A stretch of DNA of 64,000 nt from Polytrichum commune (lineage: Eukaryota; Streptophyta; Polytrichopsida; Polytrichales; Polytrichaceae): the NCBI GenBank assembly GCA_950295325.1, contig OX485809.1, positions 8,680,001-8,744,000 of the forward strand. Reading direction: 5' to 3'. The notes under the pieces were generated by a model, which was not told where the DNA came from, made no database searches, and saw nothing but the letters and a program-made list of their open reading frames with translations. The stretch's first letter is position 1. Every line of letters starts with the position of its first letter. Below, one piece after another: positions 35,396-45,875 of this stretch. Position numbers and translations under genes: made by a program.

Positions 35396-35972
35396 AATTT
35401 GATTTTAAGGCACGAAAGCTCCTAGAGAAAATTCCTTAAAAGAGTCTCACAACAACGCGATGCAACTGGTACTGAGGAGAAAAGTCTGATTTCGAGATGG
35501 GCTATGGTATTAAAGAGGAGGACTCAGATAAGTCCCTCTGATCGCAATAGCTTCCGATCGGAATTGCGAGGCAAACTTATTAAGGAGAGCCAACCTGGGA
35601 AGAAATTTGGTTAATAGGCAAGCTTCTAGTCTCCCTTTGAAACTTCGCAAGAGAAAGAGTTCTCAAATTAAAGACTCTCAGCACAAAGTGCAAGAGATAA
35701 AGAACAACCTGATCTTCAGATGGCTGTGGTGTTGACGAGAGAATGGTGCCGACAAGTCCCGTGGCAATAACAGCTTCAAAAATTGTGAGGCAGTTTCGTT
35801 AAAGAGCGGATTTCTTCGTAACAAAGGAGGAGAATCTTCCCGAACTCAACGATGAATTGCTGGTGTGAACACACGGGGCTTTCATAGGGGGTTCGGAGGA
35901 GAGCAATCGTGCTACTCAAGGCTCCCTTAAATAAAAAAAGAGAGTCGGTGATCAGCCTCGTGACTTGTGTGG
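35396..35972 (-). promoter_or_regulatory. Leader and promoter of paralogue 1, internal duplication
   Basis: Read on the minus strand, this matches the upstream region of paralogue 2: ACGAGGCTGATCACCGACTC at about 35965-35945, CTCCTCCGAA, and ACACCAGCAATTCATC. At the TATA position there is TATGAAA (35880-35886) instead of TATAAAA. The segment GCCTC.CAATT...AAGCT.TTG...GGGACTT occurs twice, at about 35790-35745 and 35575-35525. This makes the leader about 130 bp longer than that of its partner. GTGAGACTCTTTTAAGGAAT near the start codon is conserved in both. Confidence 0.65.
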
Positions 35973-36941
35973 CAAGCATCGTATCATTAGGAGTGGGCCA
36001 GACCGGAAAGGAAGCTTCCACACTTCTTGCTGGTATGTATACTACTTGTGCTTTCATTTTAACAGGTATTAGCATATTTCAATAAGAAAATGAATAGTTG
36101 TTAGATCAATCATCGCATCTTGACGTGCAAGGATTAATCTTCTCACTTATTCGACCTGGAAAGTTTCTATGTAAGTAGTGTGTGGTCATTTGCAGGATTA
36201 TGAGTAAGTTCCAATACACCGAAGTCACTAGAAAAATCATGTTTAGAAACGAACTGGAACCATGGAAGTTTGATGGCCAGGAATCCTGTGCTTGAAGGGC
36301 TCTAATCTGTGGAGTTGTTTCCAAGGTTCTTCACGTCTGGTAGATTTGGTAATTTTAATTTAGACAAGAAATACAATAATGCGATTAGGTGAGTAGAGCT
36401 TTTCCATAAAGATGTATCAGATTTTCCAATTAGGGTTTCCCCATGACAAGAACTCTGCAATGTCGAGTCTGCGATTGTTCTTTGTGCAATAAACTTCTCG
36501 GATTTTATGAATTTTAGAAACCTTTGGTACGTAGAACTTCAACTCTGAGCCAATTGATGTCGCCAAGAAATTGGTCAGTGAATGTGAAGTTCAGGAATTA
36601 TATTGGAAGCCTTCTTCTATGTCTCATCAATTGGACTTTTCCCTCTCGGCAGGGAAGAGCCTCACGCAGTCCCAGATTATTTGAAACTTGTTCCTGTCCT
36701 TTTTGGTGCAATTGTCGATAAAATATTTTGGAAGCTGATCAAACACTGCAATCCTTACTATATTTGAGGTCTTCCATATATTCTGCTTGTTTGCTTTATG
36801 AGCTAAATATCGATTGTTTCCAATTTTAGCTGATTACAATAATGAGTAACTACGTTCTGACTCTGCACGCAAGCGAAAGAATCCATAGAAAAGTCTCCAA
36901 GTTCAAGAAATTACCTCTGACGCTCTGATATAGTTCTTGGG

Positions 36942-37397
36942 ACACAAGTTACGAGGCTCATCACCGACTCTTGTTCTTTTCGTCCGGAGGACGAGCCTTG
37001 GCTACCACGTTTTGCTCCATCTCCTCCGAAGTCTATAAAACTCCCATGCCCACACCACCAATTCATCTTTGCTTCTCAGGATTTACATCCTCCAGCTTCT
37101 GATTACTTCTCATCTTACTCCTCGCTGTAAGTACAGTACCTTCAATCCTGGTGAGTGCGCTCTTTGTTAACGGAGAATCCCTCTTTTTCTACAAGTCTGC
37201 CTCCCAATTCTGAAGCTGCTATCGTCGAGGGACTTGTCTGTCAATAGCATAACCATCTGGACATCAGGTTACTCTCCTGTCAGTGCGATTCGTCGAAGTG
37301 AGACTCTTTTAAGGAATTCCCTCTCTTGCGATACCAGATCTCAGTTGGTTTCCGGGTTGTTTGTTTGTTTTGAAAGTGTAAGCTGCATCCAGTATCC
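36942..37397 (+). promoter_or_regulatory. Promoter and leader of paralogue 2
   Basis: It is homologous to the paralogue 1 upstream region from ACAAGTTACGAGGCTCATCA at about 36948 to GTGAGACTCTTTTAAGGAAT near 37298. It holds a TATA box (37034-37040), a CCACGT element near 37005, and a six-base inverted repeat TCGTCC-GGA-GGACGA at 36980-36994, about 40 bp before the TATA box. That inverted repeat is absent from paralogue 1. Confidence 0.65.
37034..37040 (+). promoter_or_regulatory. TATA box of paralogue 2
   Basis: TATAAAA in the context GTCTATAAAACTCCC, 358 bp before the start codon. The aligned position in paralogue 1 reads TATGAAA. Confidence 0.7.
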
Positions 37398-38462
37398 ATG
37401 GCTGCTGCAGACACGATGATGGTGGTGAGCCCCATGGGTGAAGGGGGACGCGGTCATGGTTGCGGATTACTCCATCATGATCGCCTCCGCCCACACCAGC
37501 ACCGCTTCAAACCTCACAGACCGCATCCGCTCCTCGTCCCTCCTCCCCATGGCAGCCTCTGTCCACCTTCTTGTGGACCTCCCAGGCCTTTCGGGTGTCA
37601 CCACCACCCTGGCCATAGCCATGGTCGACACCTGATCCCCCATCACTCTTGCCCTCATGTAATGGGAGGTGAGCTGATTGGCTTGGATGATCAGGATCCT
37701 ATCGTGCCTCCTCATCATCACCATCACCCTGGACCTCCGGCTTTCGCTGGATTTCTTGGCCCGCACCTTCACCACCCTGGTCACCGCTCTCACCACCGCC
37801 GCCATGGCCGCGTTAACCCTGACGCACATGACGTCGGTGGGCTTGATCCCTCGGTGGCTGACTGCTCCTTATCTGGTTCTGAAGAAGAGGATTGCCTCCA
37901 TCCAGAACCCCGGAATACCGATGGATTCCCCCTGGGGGGTCCTGCAATCACCGAGAACTTTGTCGAGAATTTCCGGCCGCCGCCGCCGCCCCCTCCTGCC
38001 CCCATGCATATGATGATGATGCACTGGGGACATGCAGGTCGATTTATGCATGCAGGTGAGCTACCGTTGCGTCATAGGGGTAGCGAAACTCCACACGACT
38101 TATTAGCTGACTTAATACGAATACGCGATGCGAACTCTTCCTTCGATCATGACCTCGAAAAGGCCCTCCGGATTCGTTTACTGCGACATGGTGGCCGCCG
38201 CATGAGGCACCATGGCGGCAGGCGATGCACTTCAGTACCTCATGGTACTCCTCATGGTTGCCACCCTCACCCGGATGCCGCAGTTCTCATGCGTGGCCAT
38301 TCCGGTGAGAGAGGCAACATTGCCACGACTAGTGCACCGATCGATGATGTCGAAACCCCTAACCCTGGAGCTGCAGAGAAGGGTGTGGAGGACACCAATG
38401 ACGCACTGGCTCTCATGGCACTCGACGACACTACTAAAACCGACGTCAATCCCTCGCACTGA
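37398..38462 (+). CDS. Histidine-rich protein, 354 aa, intronless, paralogue 2
   Basis: The frame is uninterrupted from ATG at 37398 (context ATCCATGG) to the TGA at 38460-38462. There are about 47 histidines (near 13%), with runs such as PPHHHHHPGPP. Then come a CLHPE...GPAITE island, a seven-proline run (FRPPPPPPPAP) and an MHMMMMHWGH stretch. An extra segment of about 50 residues (ELPLRHRG..LADLIRIRD..EKALRIRL) has no counterpart in paralogue 1. The end repeats HSGERG..ATT..PIDDVE, ALALMALD and D.NPS. A CAG then GTGAGC donor-like site at about 38053 could mark an intron, but the open frame does not need one. There is no signal peptide or membrane segment. The family is unrecognised; metal binding is only a guess. 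Other-frame ORFs over this gene are shadows. Confidence 0.72.
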   Translation: MAAADTMMVVSPMGEGGRGHGCGLLHHDRLRPHQHRFKPHRPHPLLVPPPHGSLCPPSCGPPRPFGCHHHPGHSHGRHLIPHHSCPHVMGGELIGLDDQDPIVPPHHHHHPGPPAFAGFLGPHLHHPGHRSHHRRHGRVNPDAHDVGGLDPSVADCSLSGSEEEDCLHPEPRNTDGFPLGGPAITENFVENFRPPPPPPPAPMHMMMMHWGHAGRFMHAGELPLRHRGSETPHDLLADLIRIRDANSSFDHDLEKALRIRLLRHGGRRMRHHGGRRCTSVPHGTPHGCHPHPDAAVLMRGHSGERGNIATTSAPIDDVETPNPGAAEKGVEDTNDALALMALDDTTKTDVNPSH

Positions 38463-38529
38463 TCCATGATACTACTATACACATAATCATATTGTATAGT
38501 GCAATCACTTGAACATCTGATCCCTACAA

Positions 38530-38668
38530 CGCCGATCTTCATTCTCTTCGTATTTGTGCACATAAATATCCGTCTGCAAGCTACCATGTTGTTGTCTATA
38601 CCAACATTGTGGAAGCTCTGGAACAGGACATTGATGTGTTCCGCCCTGACTATACTGCATGATCCACT
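38530..38668 (+). pseudogene. Short coding-like fragment related to the decayed gene at 26.5-28 kb
   Basis: One plus-strand frame reads a run ending SYHVVV..., then EALEQDIDVFRP, and a stop. This resembles YHIVVLESDIDIF in the segment at 27922-28049. It is about 45 codons with no start. It lies just past the histidine-rich gene, in another frame. The similarity is short, so it may be coincidental. Confidence 0.28.
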
Positions 38669-39439
38669 TTGGCCTTCACTGGAATTCACGTGAAATTTTA
38701 CCATCTGCTCAATTATCACTACAATAATATGCGGATTTAATCCGCGACTTTCCCAAACTTGTGCTGCATTTGTATGAATGGTGTATGAAATTCATTTTTT
38801 GGGAGTGCATAATCTGTAGTTAAATTTTGTAGGACTGACTGCACGTTTTCTTCCGGAGGAGTGCACTCATCCATCTGAAGTAGTTTATATCTGCTTGCTT
38901 GTGTAAGAATTCTTGAATCGAAAAGCTGAATCTTAAGGTCAGGTTCTCCTTTGTGTCAGTATGGTTTTTGCTGTGGCTCTTGAGTACATTTAGGTTACGC
39001 ATACACATACCAGCAAGATATGAAACCGGCTCTTGATCATGCGCATACAATTTCGCAACTTATACTCTGATCACAATTTTCAACCTCTTAAGACGGATGA
39101 ATTGCAACTTCTCCTCGATAGTAGGAAACCCCATGATCCATCCAGCATATTGAAATTAGGTCTTCATTATTGACAATTGGAACTGCGTTGATCTGCACTA
39201 GTAGCCTGTTATCTGCGTCACGAATTTCCATATTCTTGCACTTCGAATGTTCTGGAGTTATACTGTGTCTAGACTCTTCAATGCCTGGCCCGTCCGTATA
39301 CATGAAAAATTGCTACAACATCTTATCAATTGCACACAACATCACACAATAGAGTTATCTTTCAATTCCACCGGAGATTTGGGTCGGAAGTAGGTTGTTT
39401 TGCATACAAAACTTTGCATGTTCGGTATGTTTTTGGTGC
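38669..39439. other. Spacer, no supported gene
   Basis: The minus frame 39303-39088 has a protein-like run (KCKNMEIRDADNRLLVQINA), but no splice partner or family match was found. The frame 39050-38820 is not convincing. Confidence 0.35.
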
Positions 39440-39918
39440 AGCTTGACGCTGGTTTGGAAGTTGGAACGAAGAACATTCTATATCGATTCGTTGGAGGCCA
39501 AATTGATTTTGATTGCCCAATTTGGAAGAGAGACTTGAGCCTCCCAAGTACCACATTCTCCAATAGTGAAGGGAGCTTATCTCTAATGGAGTTGTAGAGG
39601 AGCCACTCCAACAAAGAATGTGCCTCATTTCCAACTACACTGTAAGATCAAAAATGGCATGATGTGCTAGCTCGAAGGATTGGAGATAGTCAACCACTTG
39701 CCAATTTCAATGGCAAGTCTATGATGCGAGGCGAGGTAAGCAACAATGATTTTGGGCTCGTATGGTGTCAATGGTTGCTTCGAGGATGCTCTACATTCAT
39801 TGAGGTGGAGGTCATCTAATTTCTTTTCTGTGAGGTGGAAAGAGTTTTGACTCTTTAGCAAGAAAGGCCTCTTTGAAAGCATCAATGTGCTGCCACTAAC
39901 TTTTGGATACTTAACCAT
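39440..39918 (-). mobile_element. Decayed retroelement-like C-terminal fragment
   Basis: Minus-strand frames, broken by a stop near 39680 and frame changes, give YLASHHRLAIEIGKWLTI. A later piece reads VGNEAHSLLEWLLYNSIRDK then LENVVLGRLKSLF. This order (SH.LAIE.G+W, then NEAH.LLEC..Y) is familiar from the C-terminal zinc-binding end of some non-LTR element proteins. The cysteine expected before PLY is a tryptophan here. The assignment is an inference. Confidence 0.42.
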
Positions 39919-40838
39919 TTTAGAGTCAGGAATTGTGCATTTGAAGCCTGCACAAACAATGATCAGTTACGCCGTCTTACTATATTCCCTTTTGCGCAAC
40001 AGACTTTTGTTTTGCGGCAATTCCAGTTAACCCTTGAAATTCGCACAGATTTAGCTTCAACATATTCACGCAGACTCATCTGGGGAAATTCAAAGTTGGG
40101 TACTGTGCACATCAATTAAAACAATCCAACAAAATCCGTTATACCACATGTGTTTTTGGGATGGAAGAGTAGGTACATAACTGAAGCATGAACAACTACC
40201 ATGATGATAATGAATGTGATTGGGATACCAGTTTGTATGCCACCAAGTTCGCTGCCCTGGTGTAGCTCAAACTAATGGAAAGAAGTGCAATGTGTCCTAG
40301 ATGGAGTTACAAATGATTGAACTAAGTATGTTGAAGCGGGGAGTGAAAAGTTGACATGAATTACCAAGTCAGTGGCCAGTTCGCTTTGAATCTTGATGAA
40401 TATCTCAGTTGCATGAACCTATCATATACTGTGACCTATAATGAATGGATTCTAGCATATAGATACCATAACATTATTGAGTGTGCAACTCTCAATCTGT
40501 GGGTCCTTAGAATATAATAGTGAGAGATGTTCAAAAAGCTATGCAAGGAGACTCAAATTCAGATTGAACTCCAAGCATCTCACTGTTATACTCTGAGGGT
40601 CCACGTCACTAGGTAATGTTATGACATTATATCCAAGTTTCAAATATACATTTCTAAAAGAAAATCACTATAAATCATTGTGACTTTCATTCGGGAGTGT
40701 AGAAGAGAGTCACCTTGACTCCAAAACTAGAAGCTTACACTCATGTTCACCATTTGGATTTGTTAATGTGTGTGTGCAACATTTATTGTGCTATCAAAAG
40801 TCTACACATCATGTTGAAATGTAAAATATCAACAATAA
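39919..40838. other. AT-rich DNA, no gene seen
   Basis: I see no long frame, splice-bounded segment or inverted repeat. Confidence 0.5.
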
Positions 40839-41357
40839 GCCCCCTTCTTCCCATCTGACTTTAGCTTAGCCTAAAAGTTTGGTCTAAATACATGACCTTC
40901 ACACCCGTTGATGCTATCTAGTCTTAAGCCTAGTTGGCAAAGGGCATGACATGCTTTTAAAGTGAAGGTTTTAAAGCTCAAGCACCGACACTCCCATCAG
41001 TATGTGAGGCAAAAGTGTAGGACCTTTAAAAGTGTCGCCTCCAGCCTGGCTTATGATTGGTGGCTTTTAGTCTTAGCTATGAGAGCGCGAGAAGCTCCAT
41101 CAACAAAATCGATGGCAAGATAAATGAGTGATAAGGCATATGGAGATGGGACACAAACTATCCAACATGTCATTGCTAGGTAGATAAAGCAATGAACTTG
41201 TGTGAAAGCTACTTAACTAAAAGCCTACTTGACAATCTTCGGAGCAAGTTCTTGTATGTGCATCGGGATAGCCAAGTGCCTCCGCCCTAACCGAGAGAGC
41301 TTCACCCGGTTTTTGGGAATGACTTTGGTTGTTTGGTAAAGCCATATGGGGATAGGC
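40839..41357. mobile_element. Third, diverged copy of the TTA-type MITE family
   Basis: The interior follows 8384-8888 phrase for phrase (tagcttagcctaaaag, ttttagtcttagctatgag, gatgggacacaaactatcc, ggagcaagttcttgta). The ends are decayed: GCCCCCTTCTTCCC on the left and GGGGATAGGC on the right. TAA precedes the left end, but a matching right-hand copy is not clear. Confidence 0.75.
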
Positions 41358-41646
41358 CTATAGGTAGGTACACTCACCTTCACTACTAACGTGTGAGTTC
41401 TTGTTGGTAGTCGTCATGTGTTACTTGAGGAAATATGCAGGTCTATGATTGTGATCGATTTATATATTTTCTAGTAACATAGGACAATTTTCTAGTGACG
41501 CATGTCAATGACCCATGACTCATATGCTTGTAGTGCTTACACGGGCTTTCTTGGTTGAGATGCTCAGATCCACATGTTGATGTCCACACTACTATTAGGC
41601 AATTGAACAATCAAACATCCAAGAGGAAATCATCTTTTAGTCATGT

Positions 41647-41886
41647 ACTAGTAGCACTAAATATGATAATTTAGTGTCACTTACTATTTGGAGTTACACA
41701 ATGTTGTATCTTTTGTATCATTAATGTAATTTATTTACCAAGTAAAGATGTTAATGTTCTATAATGTCCAAACAACCAATTCGACCCTTTTTCAGCAAGA
41801 AACATATATATTTAGTAAAATATTTTAGTCTTCTGTAAATTCAAATAGTAAGCGACACTAAATACAATATTCTAGTGTAGTTACTT
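41647..41886. mobile_element. Small TIR element with palindromic subtermini, about 240 bp
   Basis: The left end is GTAGCACTAAATATGATAAT then TTAGTGTCACTTACTATTTG. The right end is its approximate complement, CAAATAGTAAGCGACACTAA then ATACAATATTCTAGTGTAG. The middle (taccaagtaaagatgtt and caaacaaccaatt) recurs inside 45876-47097. Confidence 0.65.
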
Positions 41887-42107
41887 ACAAACGATTTTCA
41901 AGACATTTTGGCTTGAACAGCCACATCTGCATCTTCCGAACGTATAAAACAAGACATAATATGCGGACTCTACTCCATGACATGATCATCAACATCGACT
42001 CAGACTTTGGAATGAAACTTGGATCTTATAACAAGACCATCAAAATGATGGGGCTTTGAAGGTGGATGGGTCTTGAGTAGCTCATGTTCTCAATTGGATC
42101 CCTACAT

Positions 42108-42720
42108 GTATTTGATTGGTATGTGGTTTGGCGAGTATCAAAGAGCAACCATAATGAAGACACATGTTTAAAAGAGATTGAACTATGTCTTTAAATATTG
42201 ATAACTACTCTACACTTAATAGTGAACATAACTGGGAGGATCCATGTATTCAATTAAGAAATCAACAAACATGCATTTTCGATAACCATAATTGAATCAA
42301 GGAAAATCTGATTTTTCAATTTGGTTTTTGCGTATGTTTCAACGTAGATTTGCTAATGCGATATGAGCTTCGATGTGCAAATCTAATAAGTGGAAATCGA
42401 AGAGCATATTTCTATCAATGATGTTTTAGTGAATATTGCTTACGGATGAAAAGAAAAGACTATGGCTGAAAAAGTTTAGAGCACAAGTACTCACTAATGA
42501 GCATAACCTAAGGACGTATATGGTCAATCAAGGAGAAAATAAATCTTCACTCTGATAGCGGATGAGATTTCATACGGGCTTTGAAAGTAGAGGGAAATGG
42601 TCATAGGCTTCATGTAAATTTGCTACTCATCTTATACCAATTGTGTGTATATTTGAATTTGTACTAATCATTGTGTGTTAATTTGGATTTGCTACTTGAT
42701 CATCTTGTACCAATATTGAA
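42108..42720 (+). repeat. Dispersed repeat D, copy 2
   Basis: It has the same order as copy 1: ttgattggtatgtggttt, an agagattgaactatg.ct stretch, ataactactct, then cttcactctgatagcggatg and a final tgctactcatcttataccaattgtgtgt. No coding capacity. The neighbouring DNA from 42721 to 43528 has no gene; the paired frames at 42953-43248 mirror each other over a GTTGTT-rich stretch. Confidence 0.5.
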
Positions 42721-43536
42721 AGGTACATCACCTTCAACAATAATACCAACAATTCTTTAACATCCTCACCATGAACGTTGATTCAAAAGTGGTCGGAAGA
42801 CACTACCAACATATGAGTCCCATGCAATTTTACTCCATAAGGGACAACTATGTGCATATTTACCATTGTCTTAAATGTACAAATTCTTCAATGACGTATG
42901 GTAATAATTGTCCAAGTTTCAGATAACTAGTATTTAAGTATATTTTGGATTTATGCATGAATTTTGGACAATTTCAACCGCCAGTATGACGTACACTAGA
43001 TTGCAAAATTACACAAAAACGGTGATTGATGAACATGGAATACAAACATTTGAAGATGTGGTTGTTGTGTTGTTTCTTTTGTTGTTGTCATTTGATGTTT
43101 TTGTTCCCACAGGTGCACTTGTAACCCTTAATAATTTTGGACAATCGGTTTGTCCAAATACACTTAAAATGTCATGCTTGTGGTGAGACACTAATTGGAG
43201 GTGGACAAAATTGGCACAAGTAGCACACCTCATGCATTGTGCAAACAATCAAGAAACAATCACAACGGAAGAATGAAATGGAGAAACATTGGGCAACCTT
43301 TGGGATATCGGATAATTCAAGTGCAAAAGATGAATGTTCGACAACTACTTTAGGAGAATGAAGTCAAGTTTCGTGAAGGGAGAATTTGAGCCTATAGTTT
43401 GCTCAAATTAGATAGAACTTAGAGCCACTTCACAAATGAGCCAAGAGTTGTGACCTTGTAATGGTGAGGACCCTTGACTCTCATCCAACGGCTGTACCAT
43501 GGGTGTTGGGAAAGCCATTTTATGTAGTCTTGGGCC

Positions 43537-44955
43537 CTCGGGGGGTGCACCTTTCATTAAAACCTAGAATCACGTGCGTTCACTGCATACTCTAAAAACC
43601 CCCTATATACAAGTTTTTTTTTGTGAAATGAAGTAATACACATACAATTGCAACAATAAATATACAAGTAACAATATGTATACACAAAAAAACATCCATT
43701 CATATATAGTCATTAACATAAGTATACAAATATATTTTTGAACAATAATCAACCCCTATAATATGTATAACAAAATATCCTAGCTTTCATCAGCAAAGTC
43801 GTTGAAAACTTTTTCATCTCCCGGATGTAACTCATAAACATTTGATTCACCAATATATGTCATTATAGCCAATGCAATTATTGTCTATAAGTCTACCATC
43901 AAATGATCAGTAAAATCATATGTCCACTTGTTGTTAGCCCCTTTTTAATACCAACATAAACCAATCTCCACGTTTAATGGACGGTCCATCAAGTCAATTG
44001 GATCCCTATACTCCACCCCACGATTACCAAACTTCCTCCGCATCCTATAAACTCTCCCAACAAACCAAACCTTAACTCGAGTAGATTTTTTTGGCCTACC
44101 TCGTTTTTTCACAGTTTTAGCTTCAGGTGTGTTCAAAAAACACACAACACAGTCACAACCAAGCTTTAATAAAGTGTCATGGTTTCTAGCACTCAGGAGT
44201 TTAGGCTTCATATATAATATGCCAGCTCTAATTCGAGTCAACCGATCTTTACACAAAGAAGGATTGCCATTCAATTGACTAACAAGTGTACTTTTAAAAA
44301 TTCTAGACTCCCGTACCATTACATAAGCCACAGTTGACTTTGCATTTGATAGAGAGGGAATTTCAGAACGAGGCCATGACAATGTCAGGACTTTTGGTGA
44401 TTCCCACAGCAGTAGTAACCACAGGGACGCTGAGAAGCGCTGGAAGCAACATGTGAAAGAAGGAAAAGTAAAGCAGTTGTCGGCAAATGAAGCAGGCTAT
44501 GCGAGAAGAGAAAACAAAAACCTTCGGCGCCTGACTAGAAGAGAAAACAAAAACCTTCAGCGCCCAACAAAAAGAGAAAACAAAAACCTAGGGATGGGAG
44601 GGGAAAAGGGTCCTTGTTACTTTGAGCTGAACGAATCATTTTAGAACCCTAATACTGCCTCTTTCCCCAATATTACCTTGATACCTTGTACATGGTTCAT
44701 ACTACCCTATAAGGTTGCTAACAAAAATCGTTAATCCTAATTTCATCCAATATGAAAACTTATGATATGTAGTATAGTAACACTACCATACAAGTACAAT
44801 TATTGTATACTTTTTAAAGGCCTTCCATATATGTATGTAATTATAAATTATAACATGTATACCATATGTATACGTAATACGGCAAGGTCCAAATCAATAC
44901 CCCTCTTGTGCACTCACGTATACTCGTACATGTTTAGTACAGTGCACCCCCCAAG
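43537..44955 (-). mobile_element. TIR element copy 2 (14-bp TIR, 8-bp TSD), uninterrupted
   Basis: The ends are CTCGGGGGGTGCAC at 43537 and GTGCACCCCCCAAG ending at 44955, with one mismatch in 14. The perfect 8-bp direct repeat CTTGGGCC flanks it at 43529-43536 and 44956-44963. It is 1419 bp, inverted relative to copy 1, and lacks the nested MITE. It has one extra unit of a purine-rich direct repeat (agagaaaacaaaaacct) near 44500-44590, three units against two in copy 1. Confidence 0.88.
43780..44382 (-). pseudogene. Cargo ORF of TIR element copy 2, broken by stops
   Basis: The frame is open from about 44382 to 43948, then a TAA at 43947-43945 replaces the CAA (Gln) of copy 1. A second stop follows where copy 1 has a Glu codon. 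The reading resumes to a TAG at 43782-43780. The AT-hook-like core KKRGRPKKSTR is intact here. An intact ancestor would have had at least about 200 residues. The first codon of the open frame is not ATG, and the true 5' end, possibly spliced, is unknown. No transposase motif or family is recognised. Confidence 0.6.
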
Positions 44956-45225
44956 CTTGGGCCCTCAAGCATAGTGTGAAGTAAGAATGAACCACATTGC
45001 GGGACCATTGCATATTTTGTTGGCAGAAAAAGAGGGGAGGATTTGGTTAAATATAATATGTTTCAAACTTTATCAATTTAAGAGAACTATTTGGTGGTGT
45101 TTGTCTATCTTGGAATCTGTTCTAGAATCTTCCATGCATTCTGTCTTGAAATTTGTCCTACTGGAAGAAATATATTGAAATAGTCATGGTCTCCCGGAAG
45201 TTGCATCAGGCCCACCTCTTGGAGA

Positions 45226-45546
45226 CATTAACATTTAATTGTCACATTAACTAAATGTTTACCCCACATAATTTGTCATTCCTTGTAAAAAATTTGGGGG
45301 TAGAAGATTGATAGTGTTGCAATTACTGTCACTTAATAGGTATTTTTTCCATCCAAATTTCAATCATTCATGCCAATATTTCATCATAAGTTGTTGACAA
45401 GAGAAGGTAGGGTTTTGGGCAATAGATGGACTCATCCATCATCCATGACATATAGACTTGTTCACTTATTCATAAGAAGTGTCATCCAAAAAGTTACCAT
45501 AATGACACTAAATACCATATGATACTAGATATCATAATTTAGTGTA
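45226..45546 (-). mobile_element. Small TIR element, family A, partial reverse copy
   Basis: It ends in GACACTAAATACCATATGAT then a short palindrome and AATTTAGTGTAG. Before that is the family phrase gtcatccaaaaagttaccat. The left end is decayed. The copy sits beside a CACTACACCG sequence at 45862, which suggests that this family lands near its own kind. Confidence 0.5.
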
Positions 45547-45875
45547 GTTTTAGGGTTTAGGGTAAACAAGGGTAATTGGTGCAACCTTGTCAATGACCAA
45601 CCTAAACCATGTCCACATTTGGGAGCTATCACAAGTAAAGGCCAAGCAAAGTGCACACGTCCACATTGATGTGGCTTGGGATGGAGAAGTAAAAAGGGGT
45701 CATTGGTTTACGTTGGTGGAATTATACATCATATCATAGTGATGGGTCGTATAGGTGGTATGGGTTTCATAGTGACCTCAAAAGGTGAGAACGACTCTAC
45801 AAAAGCTTCCACACCTACTATACCTTTCAATAAAGTGGTGAGAGCTCAAGGCAATGTGGACCACTACACCGTTTT

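Noticed and set aside
35776-36075. 99-aa minus frame upstream of paralogue 1
   Set aside because: It overlaps the promoter and leader that align with the noncoding upstream region of paralogue 2.
37438-38013. Other-frame ORFs of 65-120 aa over the histidine-rich gene
   Set aside because: Shadows of a GC-rich repetitive coding sequence. Their frames are not conserved with the paralogue.
38040-38180. Possible intron in the 354-aa histidine-rich gene (CAG/GTGAGC at about 38053)
   Set aside because: The frame is open through it and no strong in-phase acceptor is obvious. Noted only as an alternative.
45545-45570. Telomere-like TTTAGGGTTTAGGG
   Set aside because: Only two units, at the edge of a miniature element. 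Not an array.
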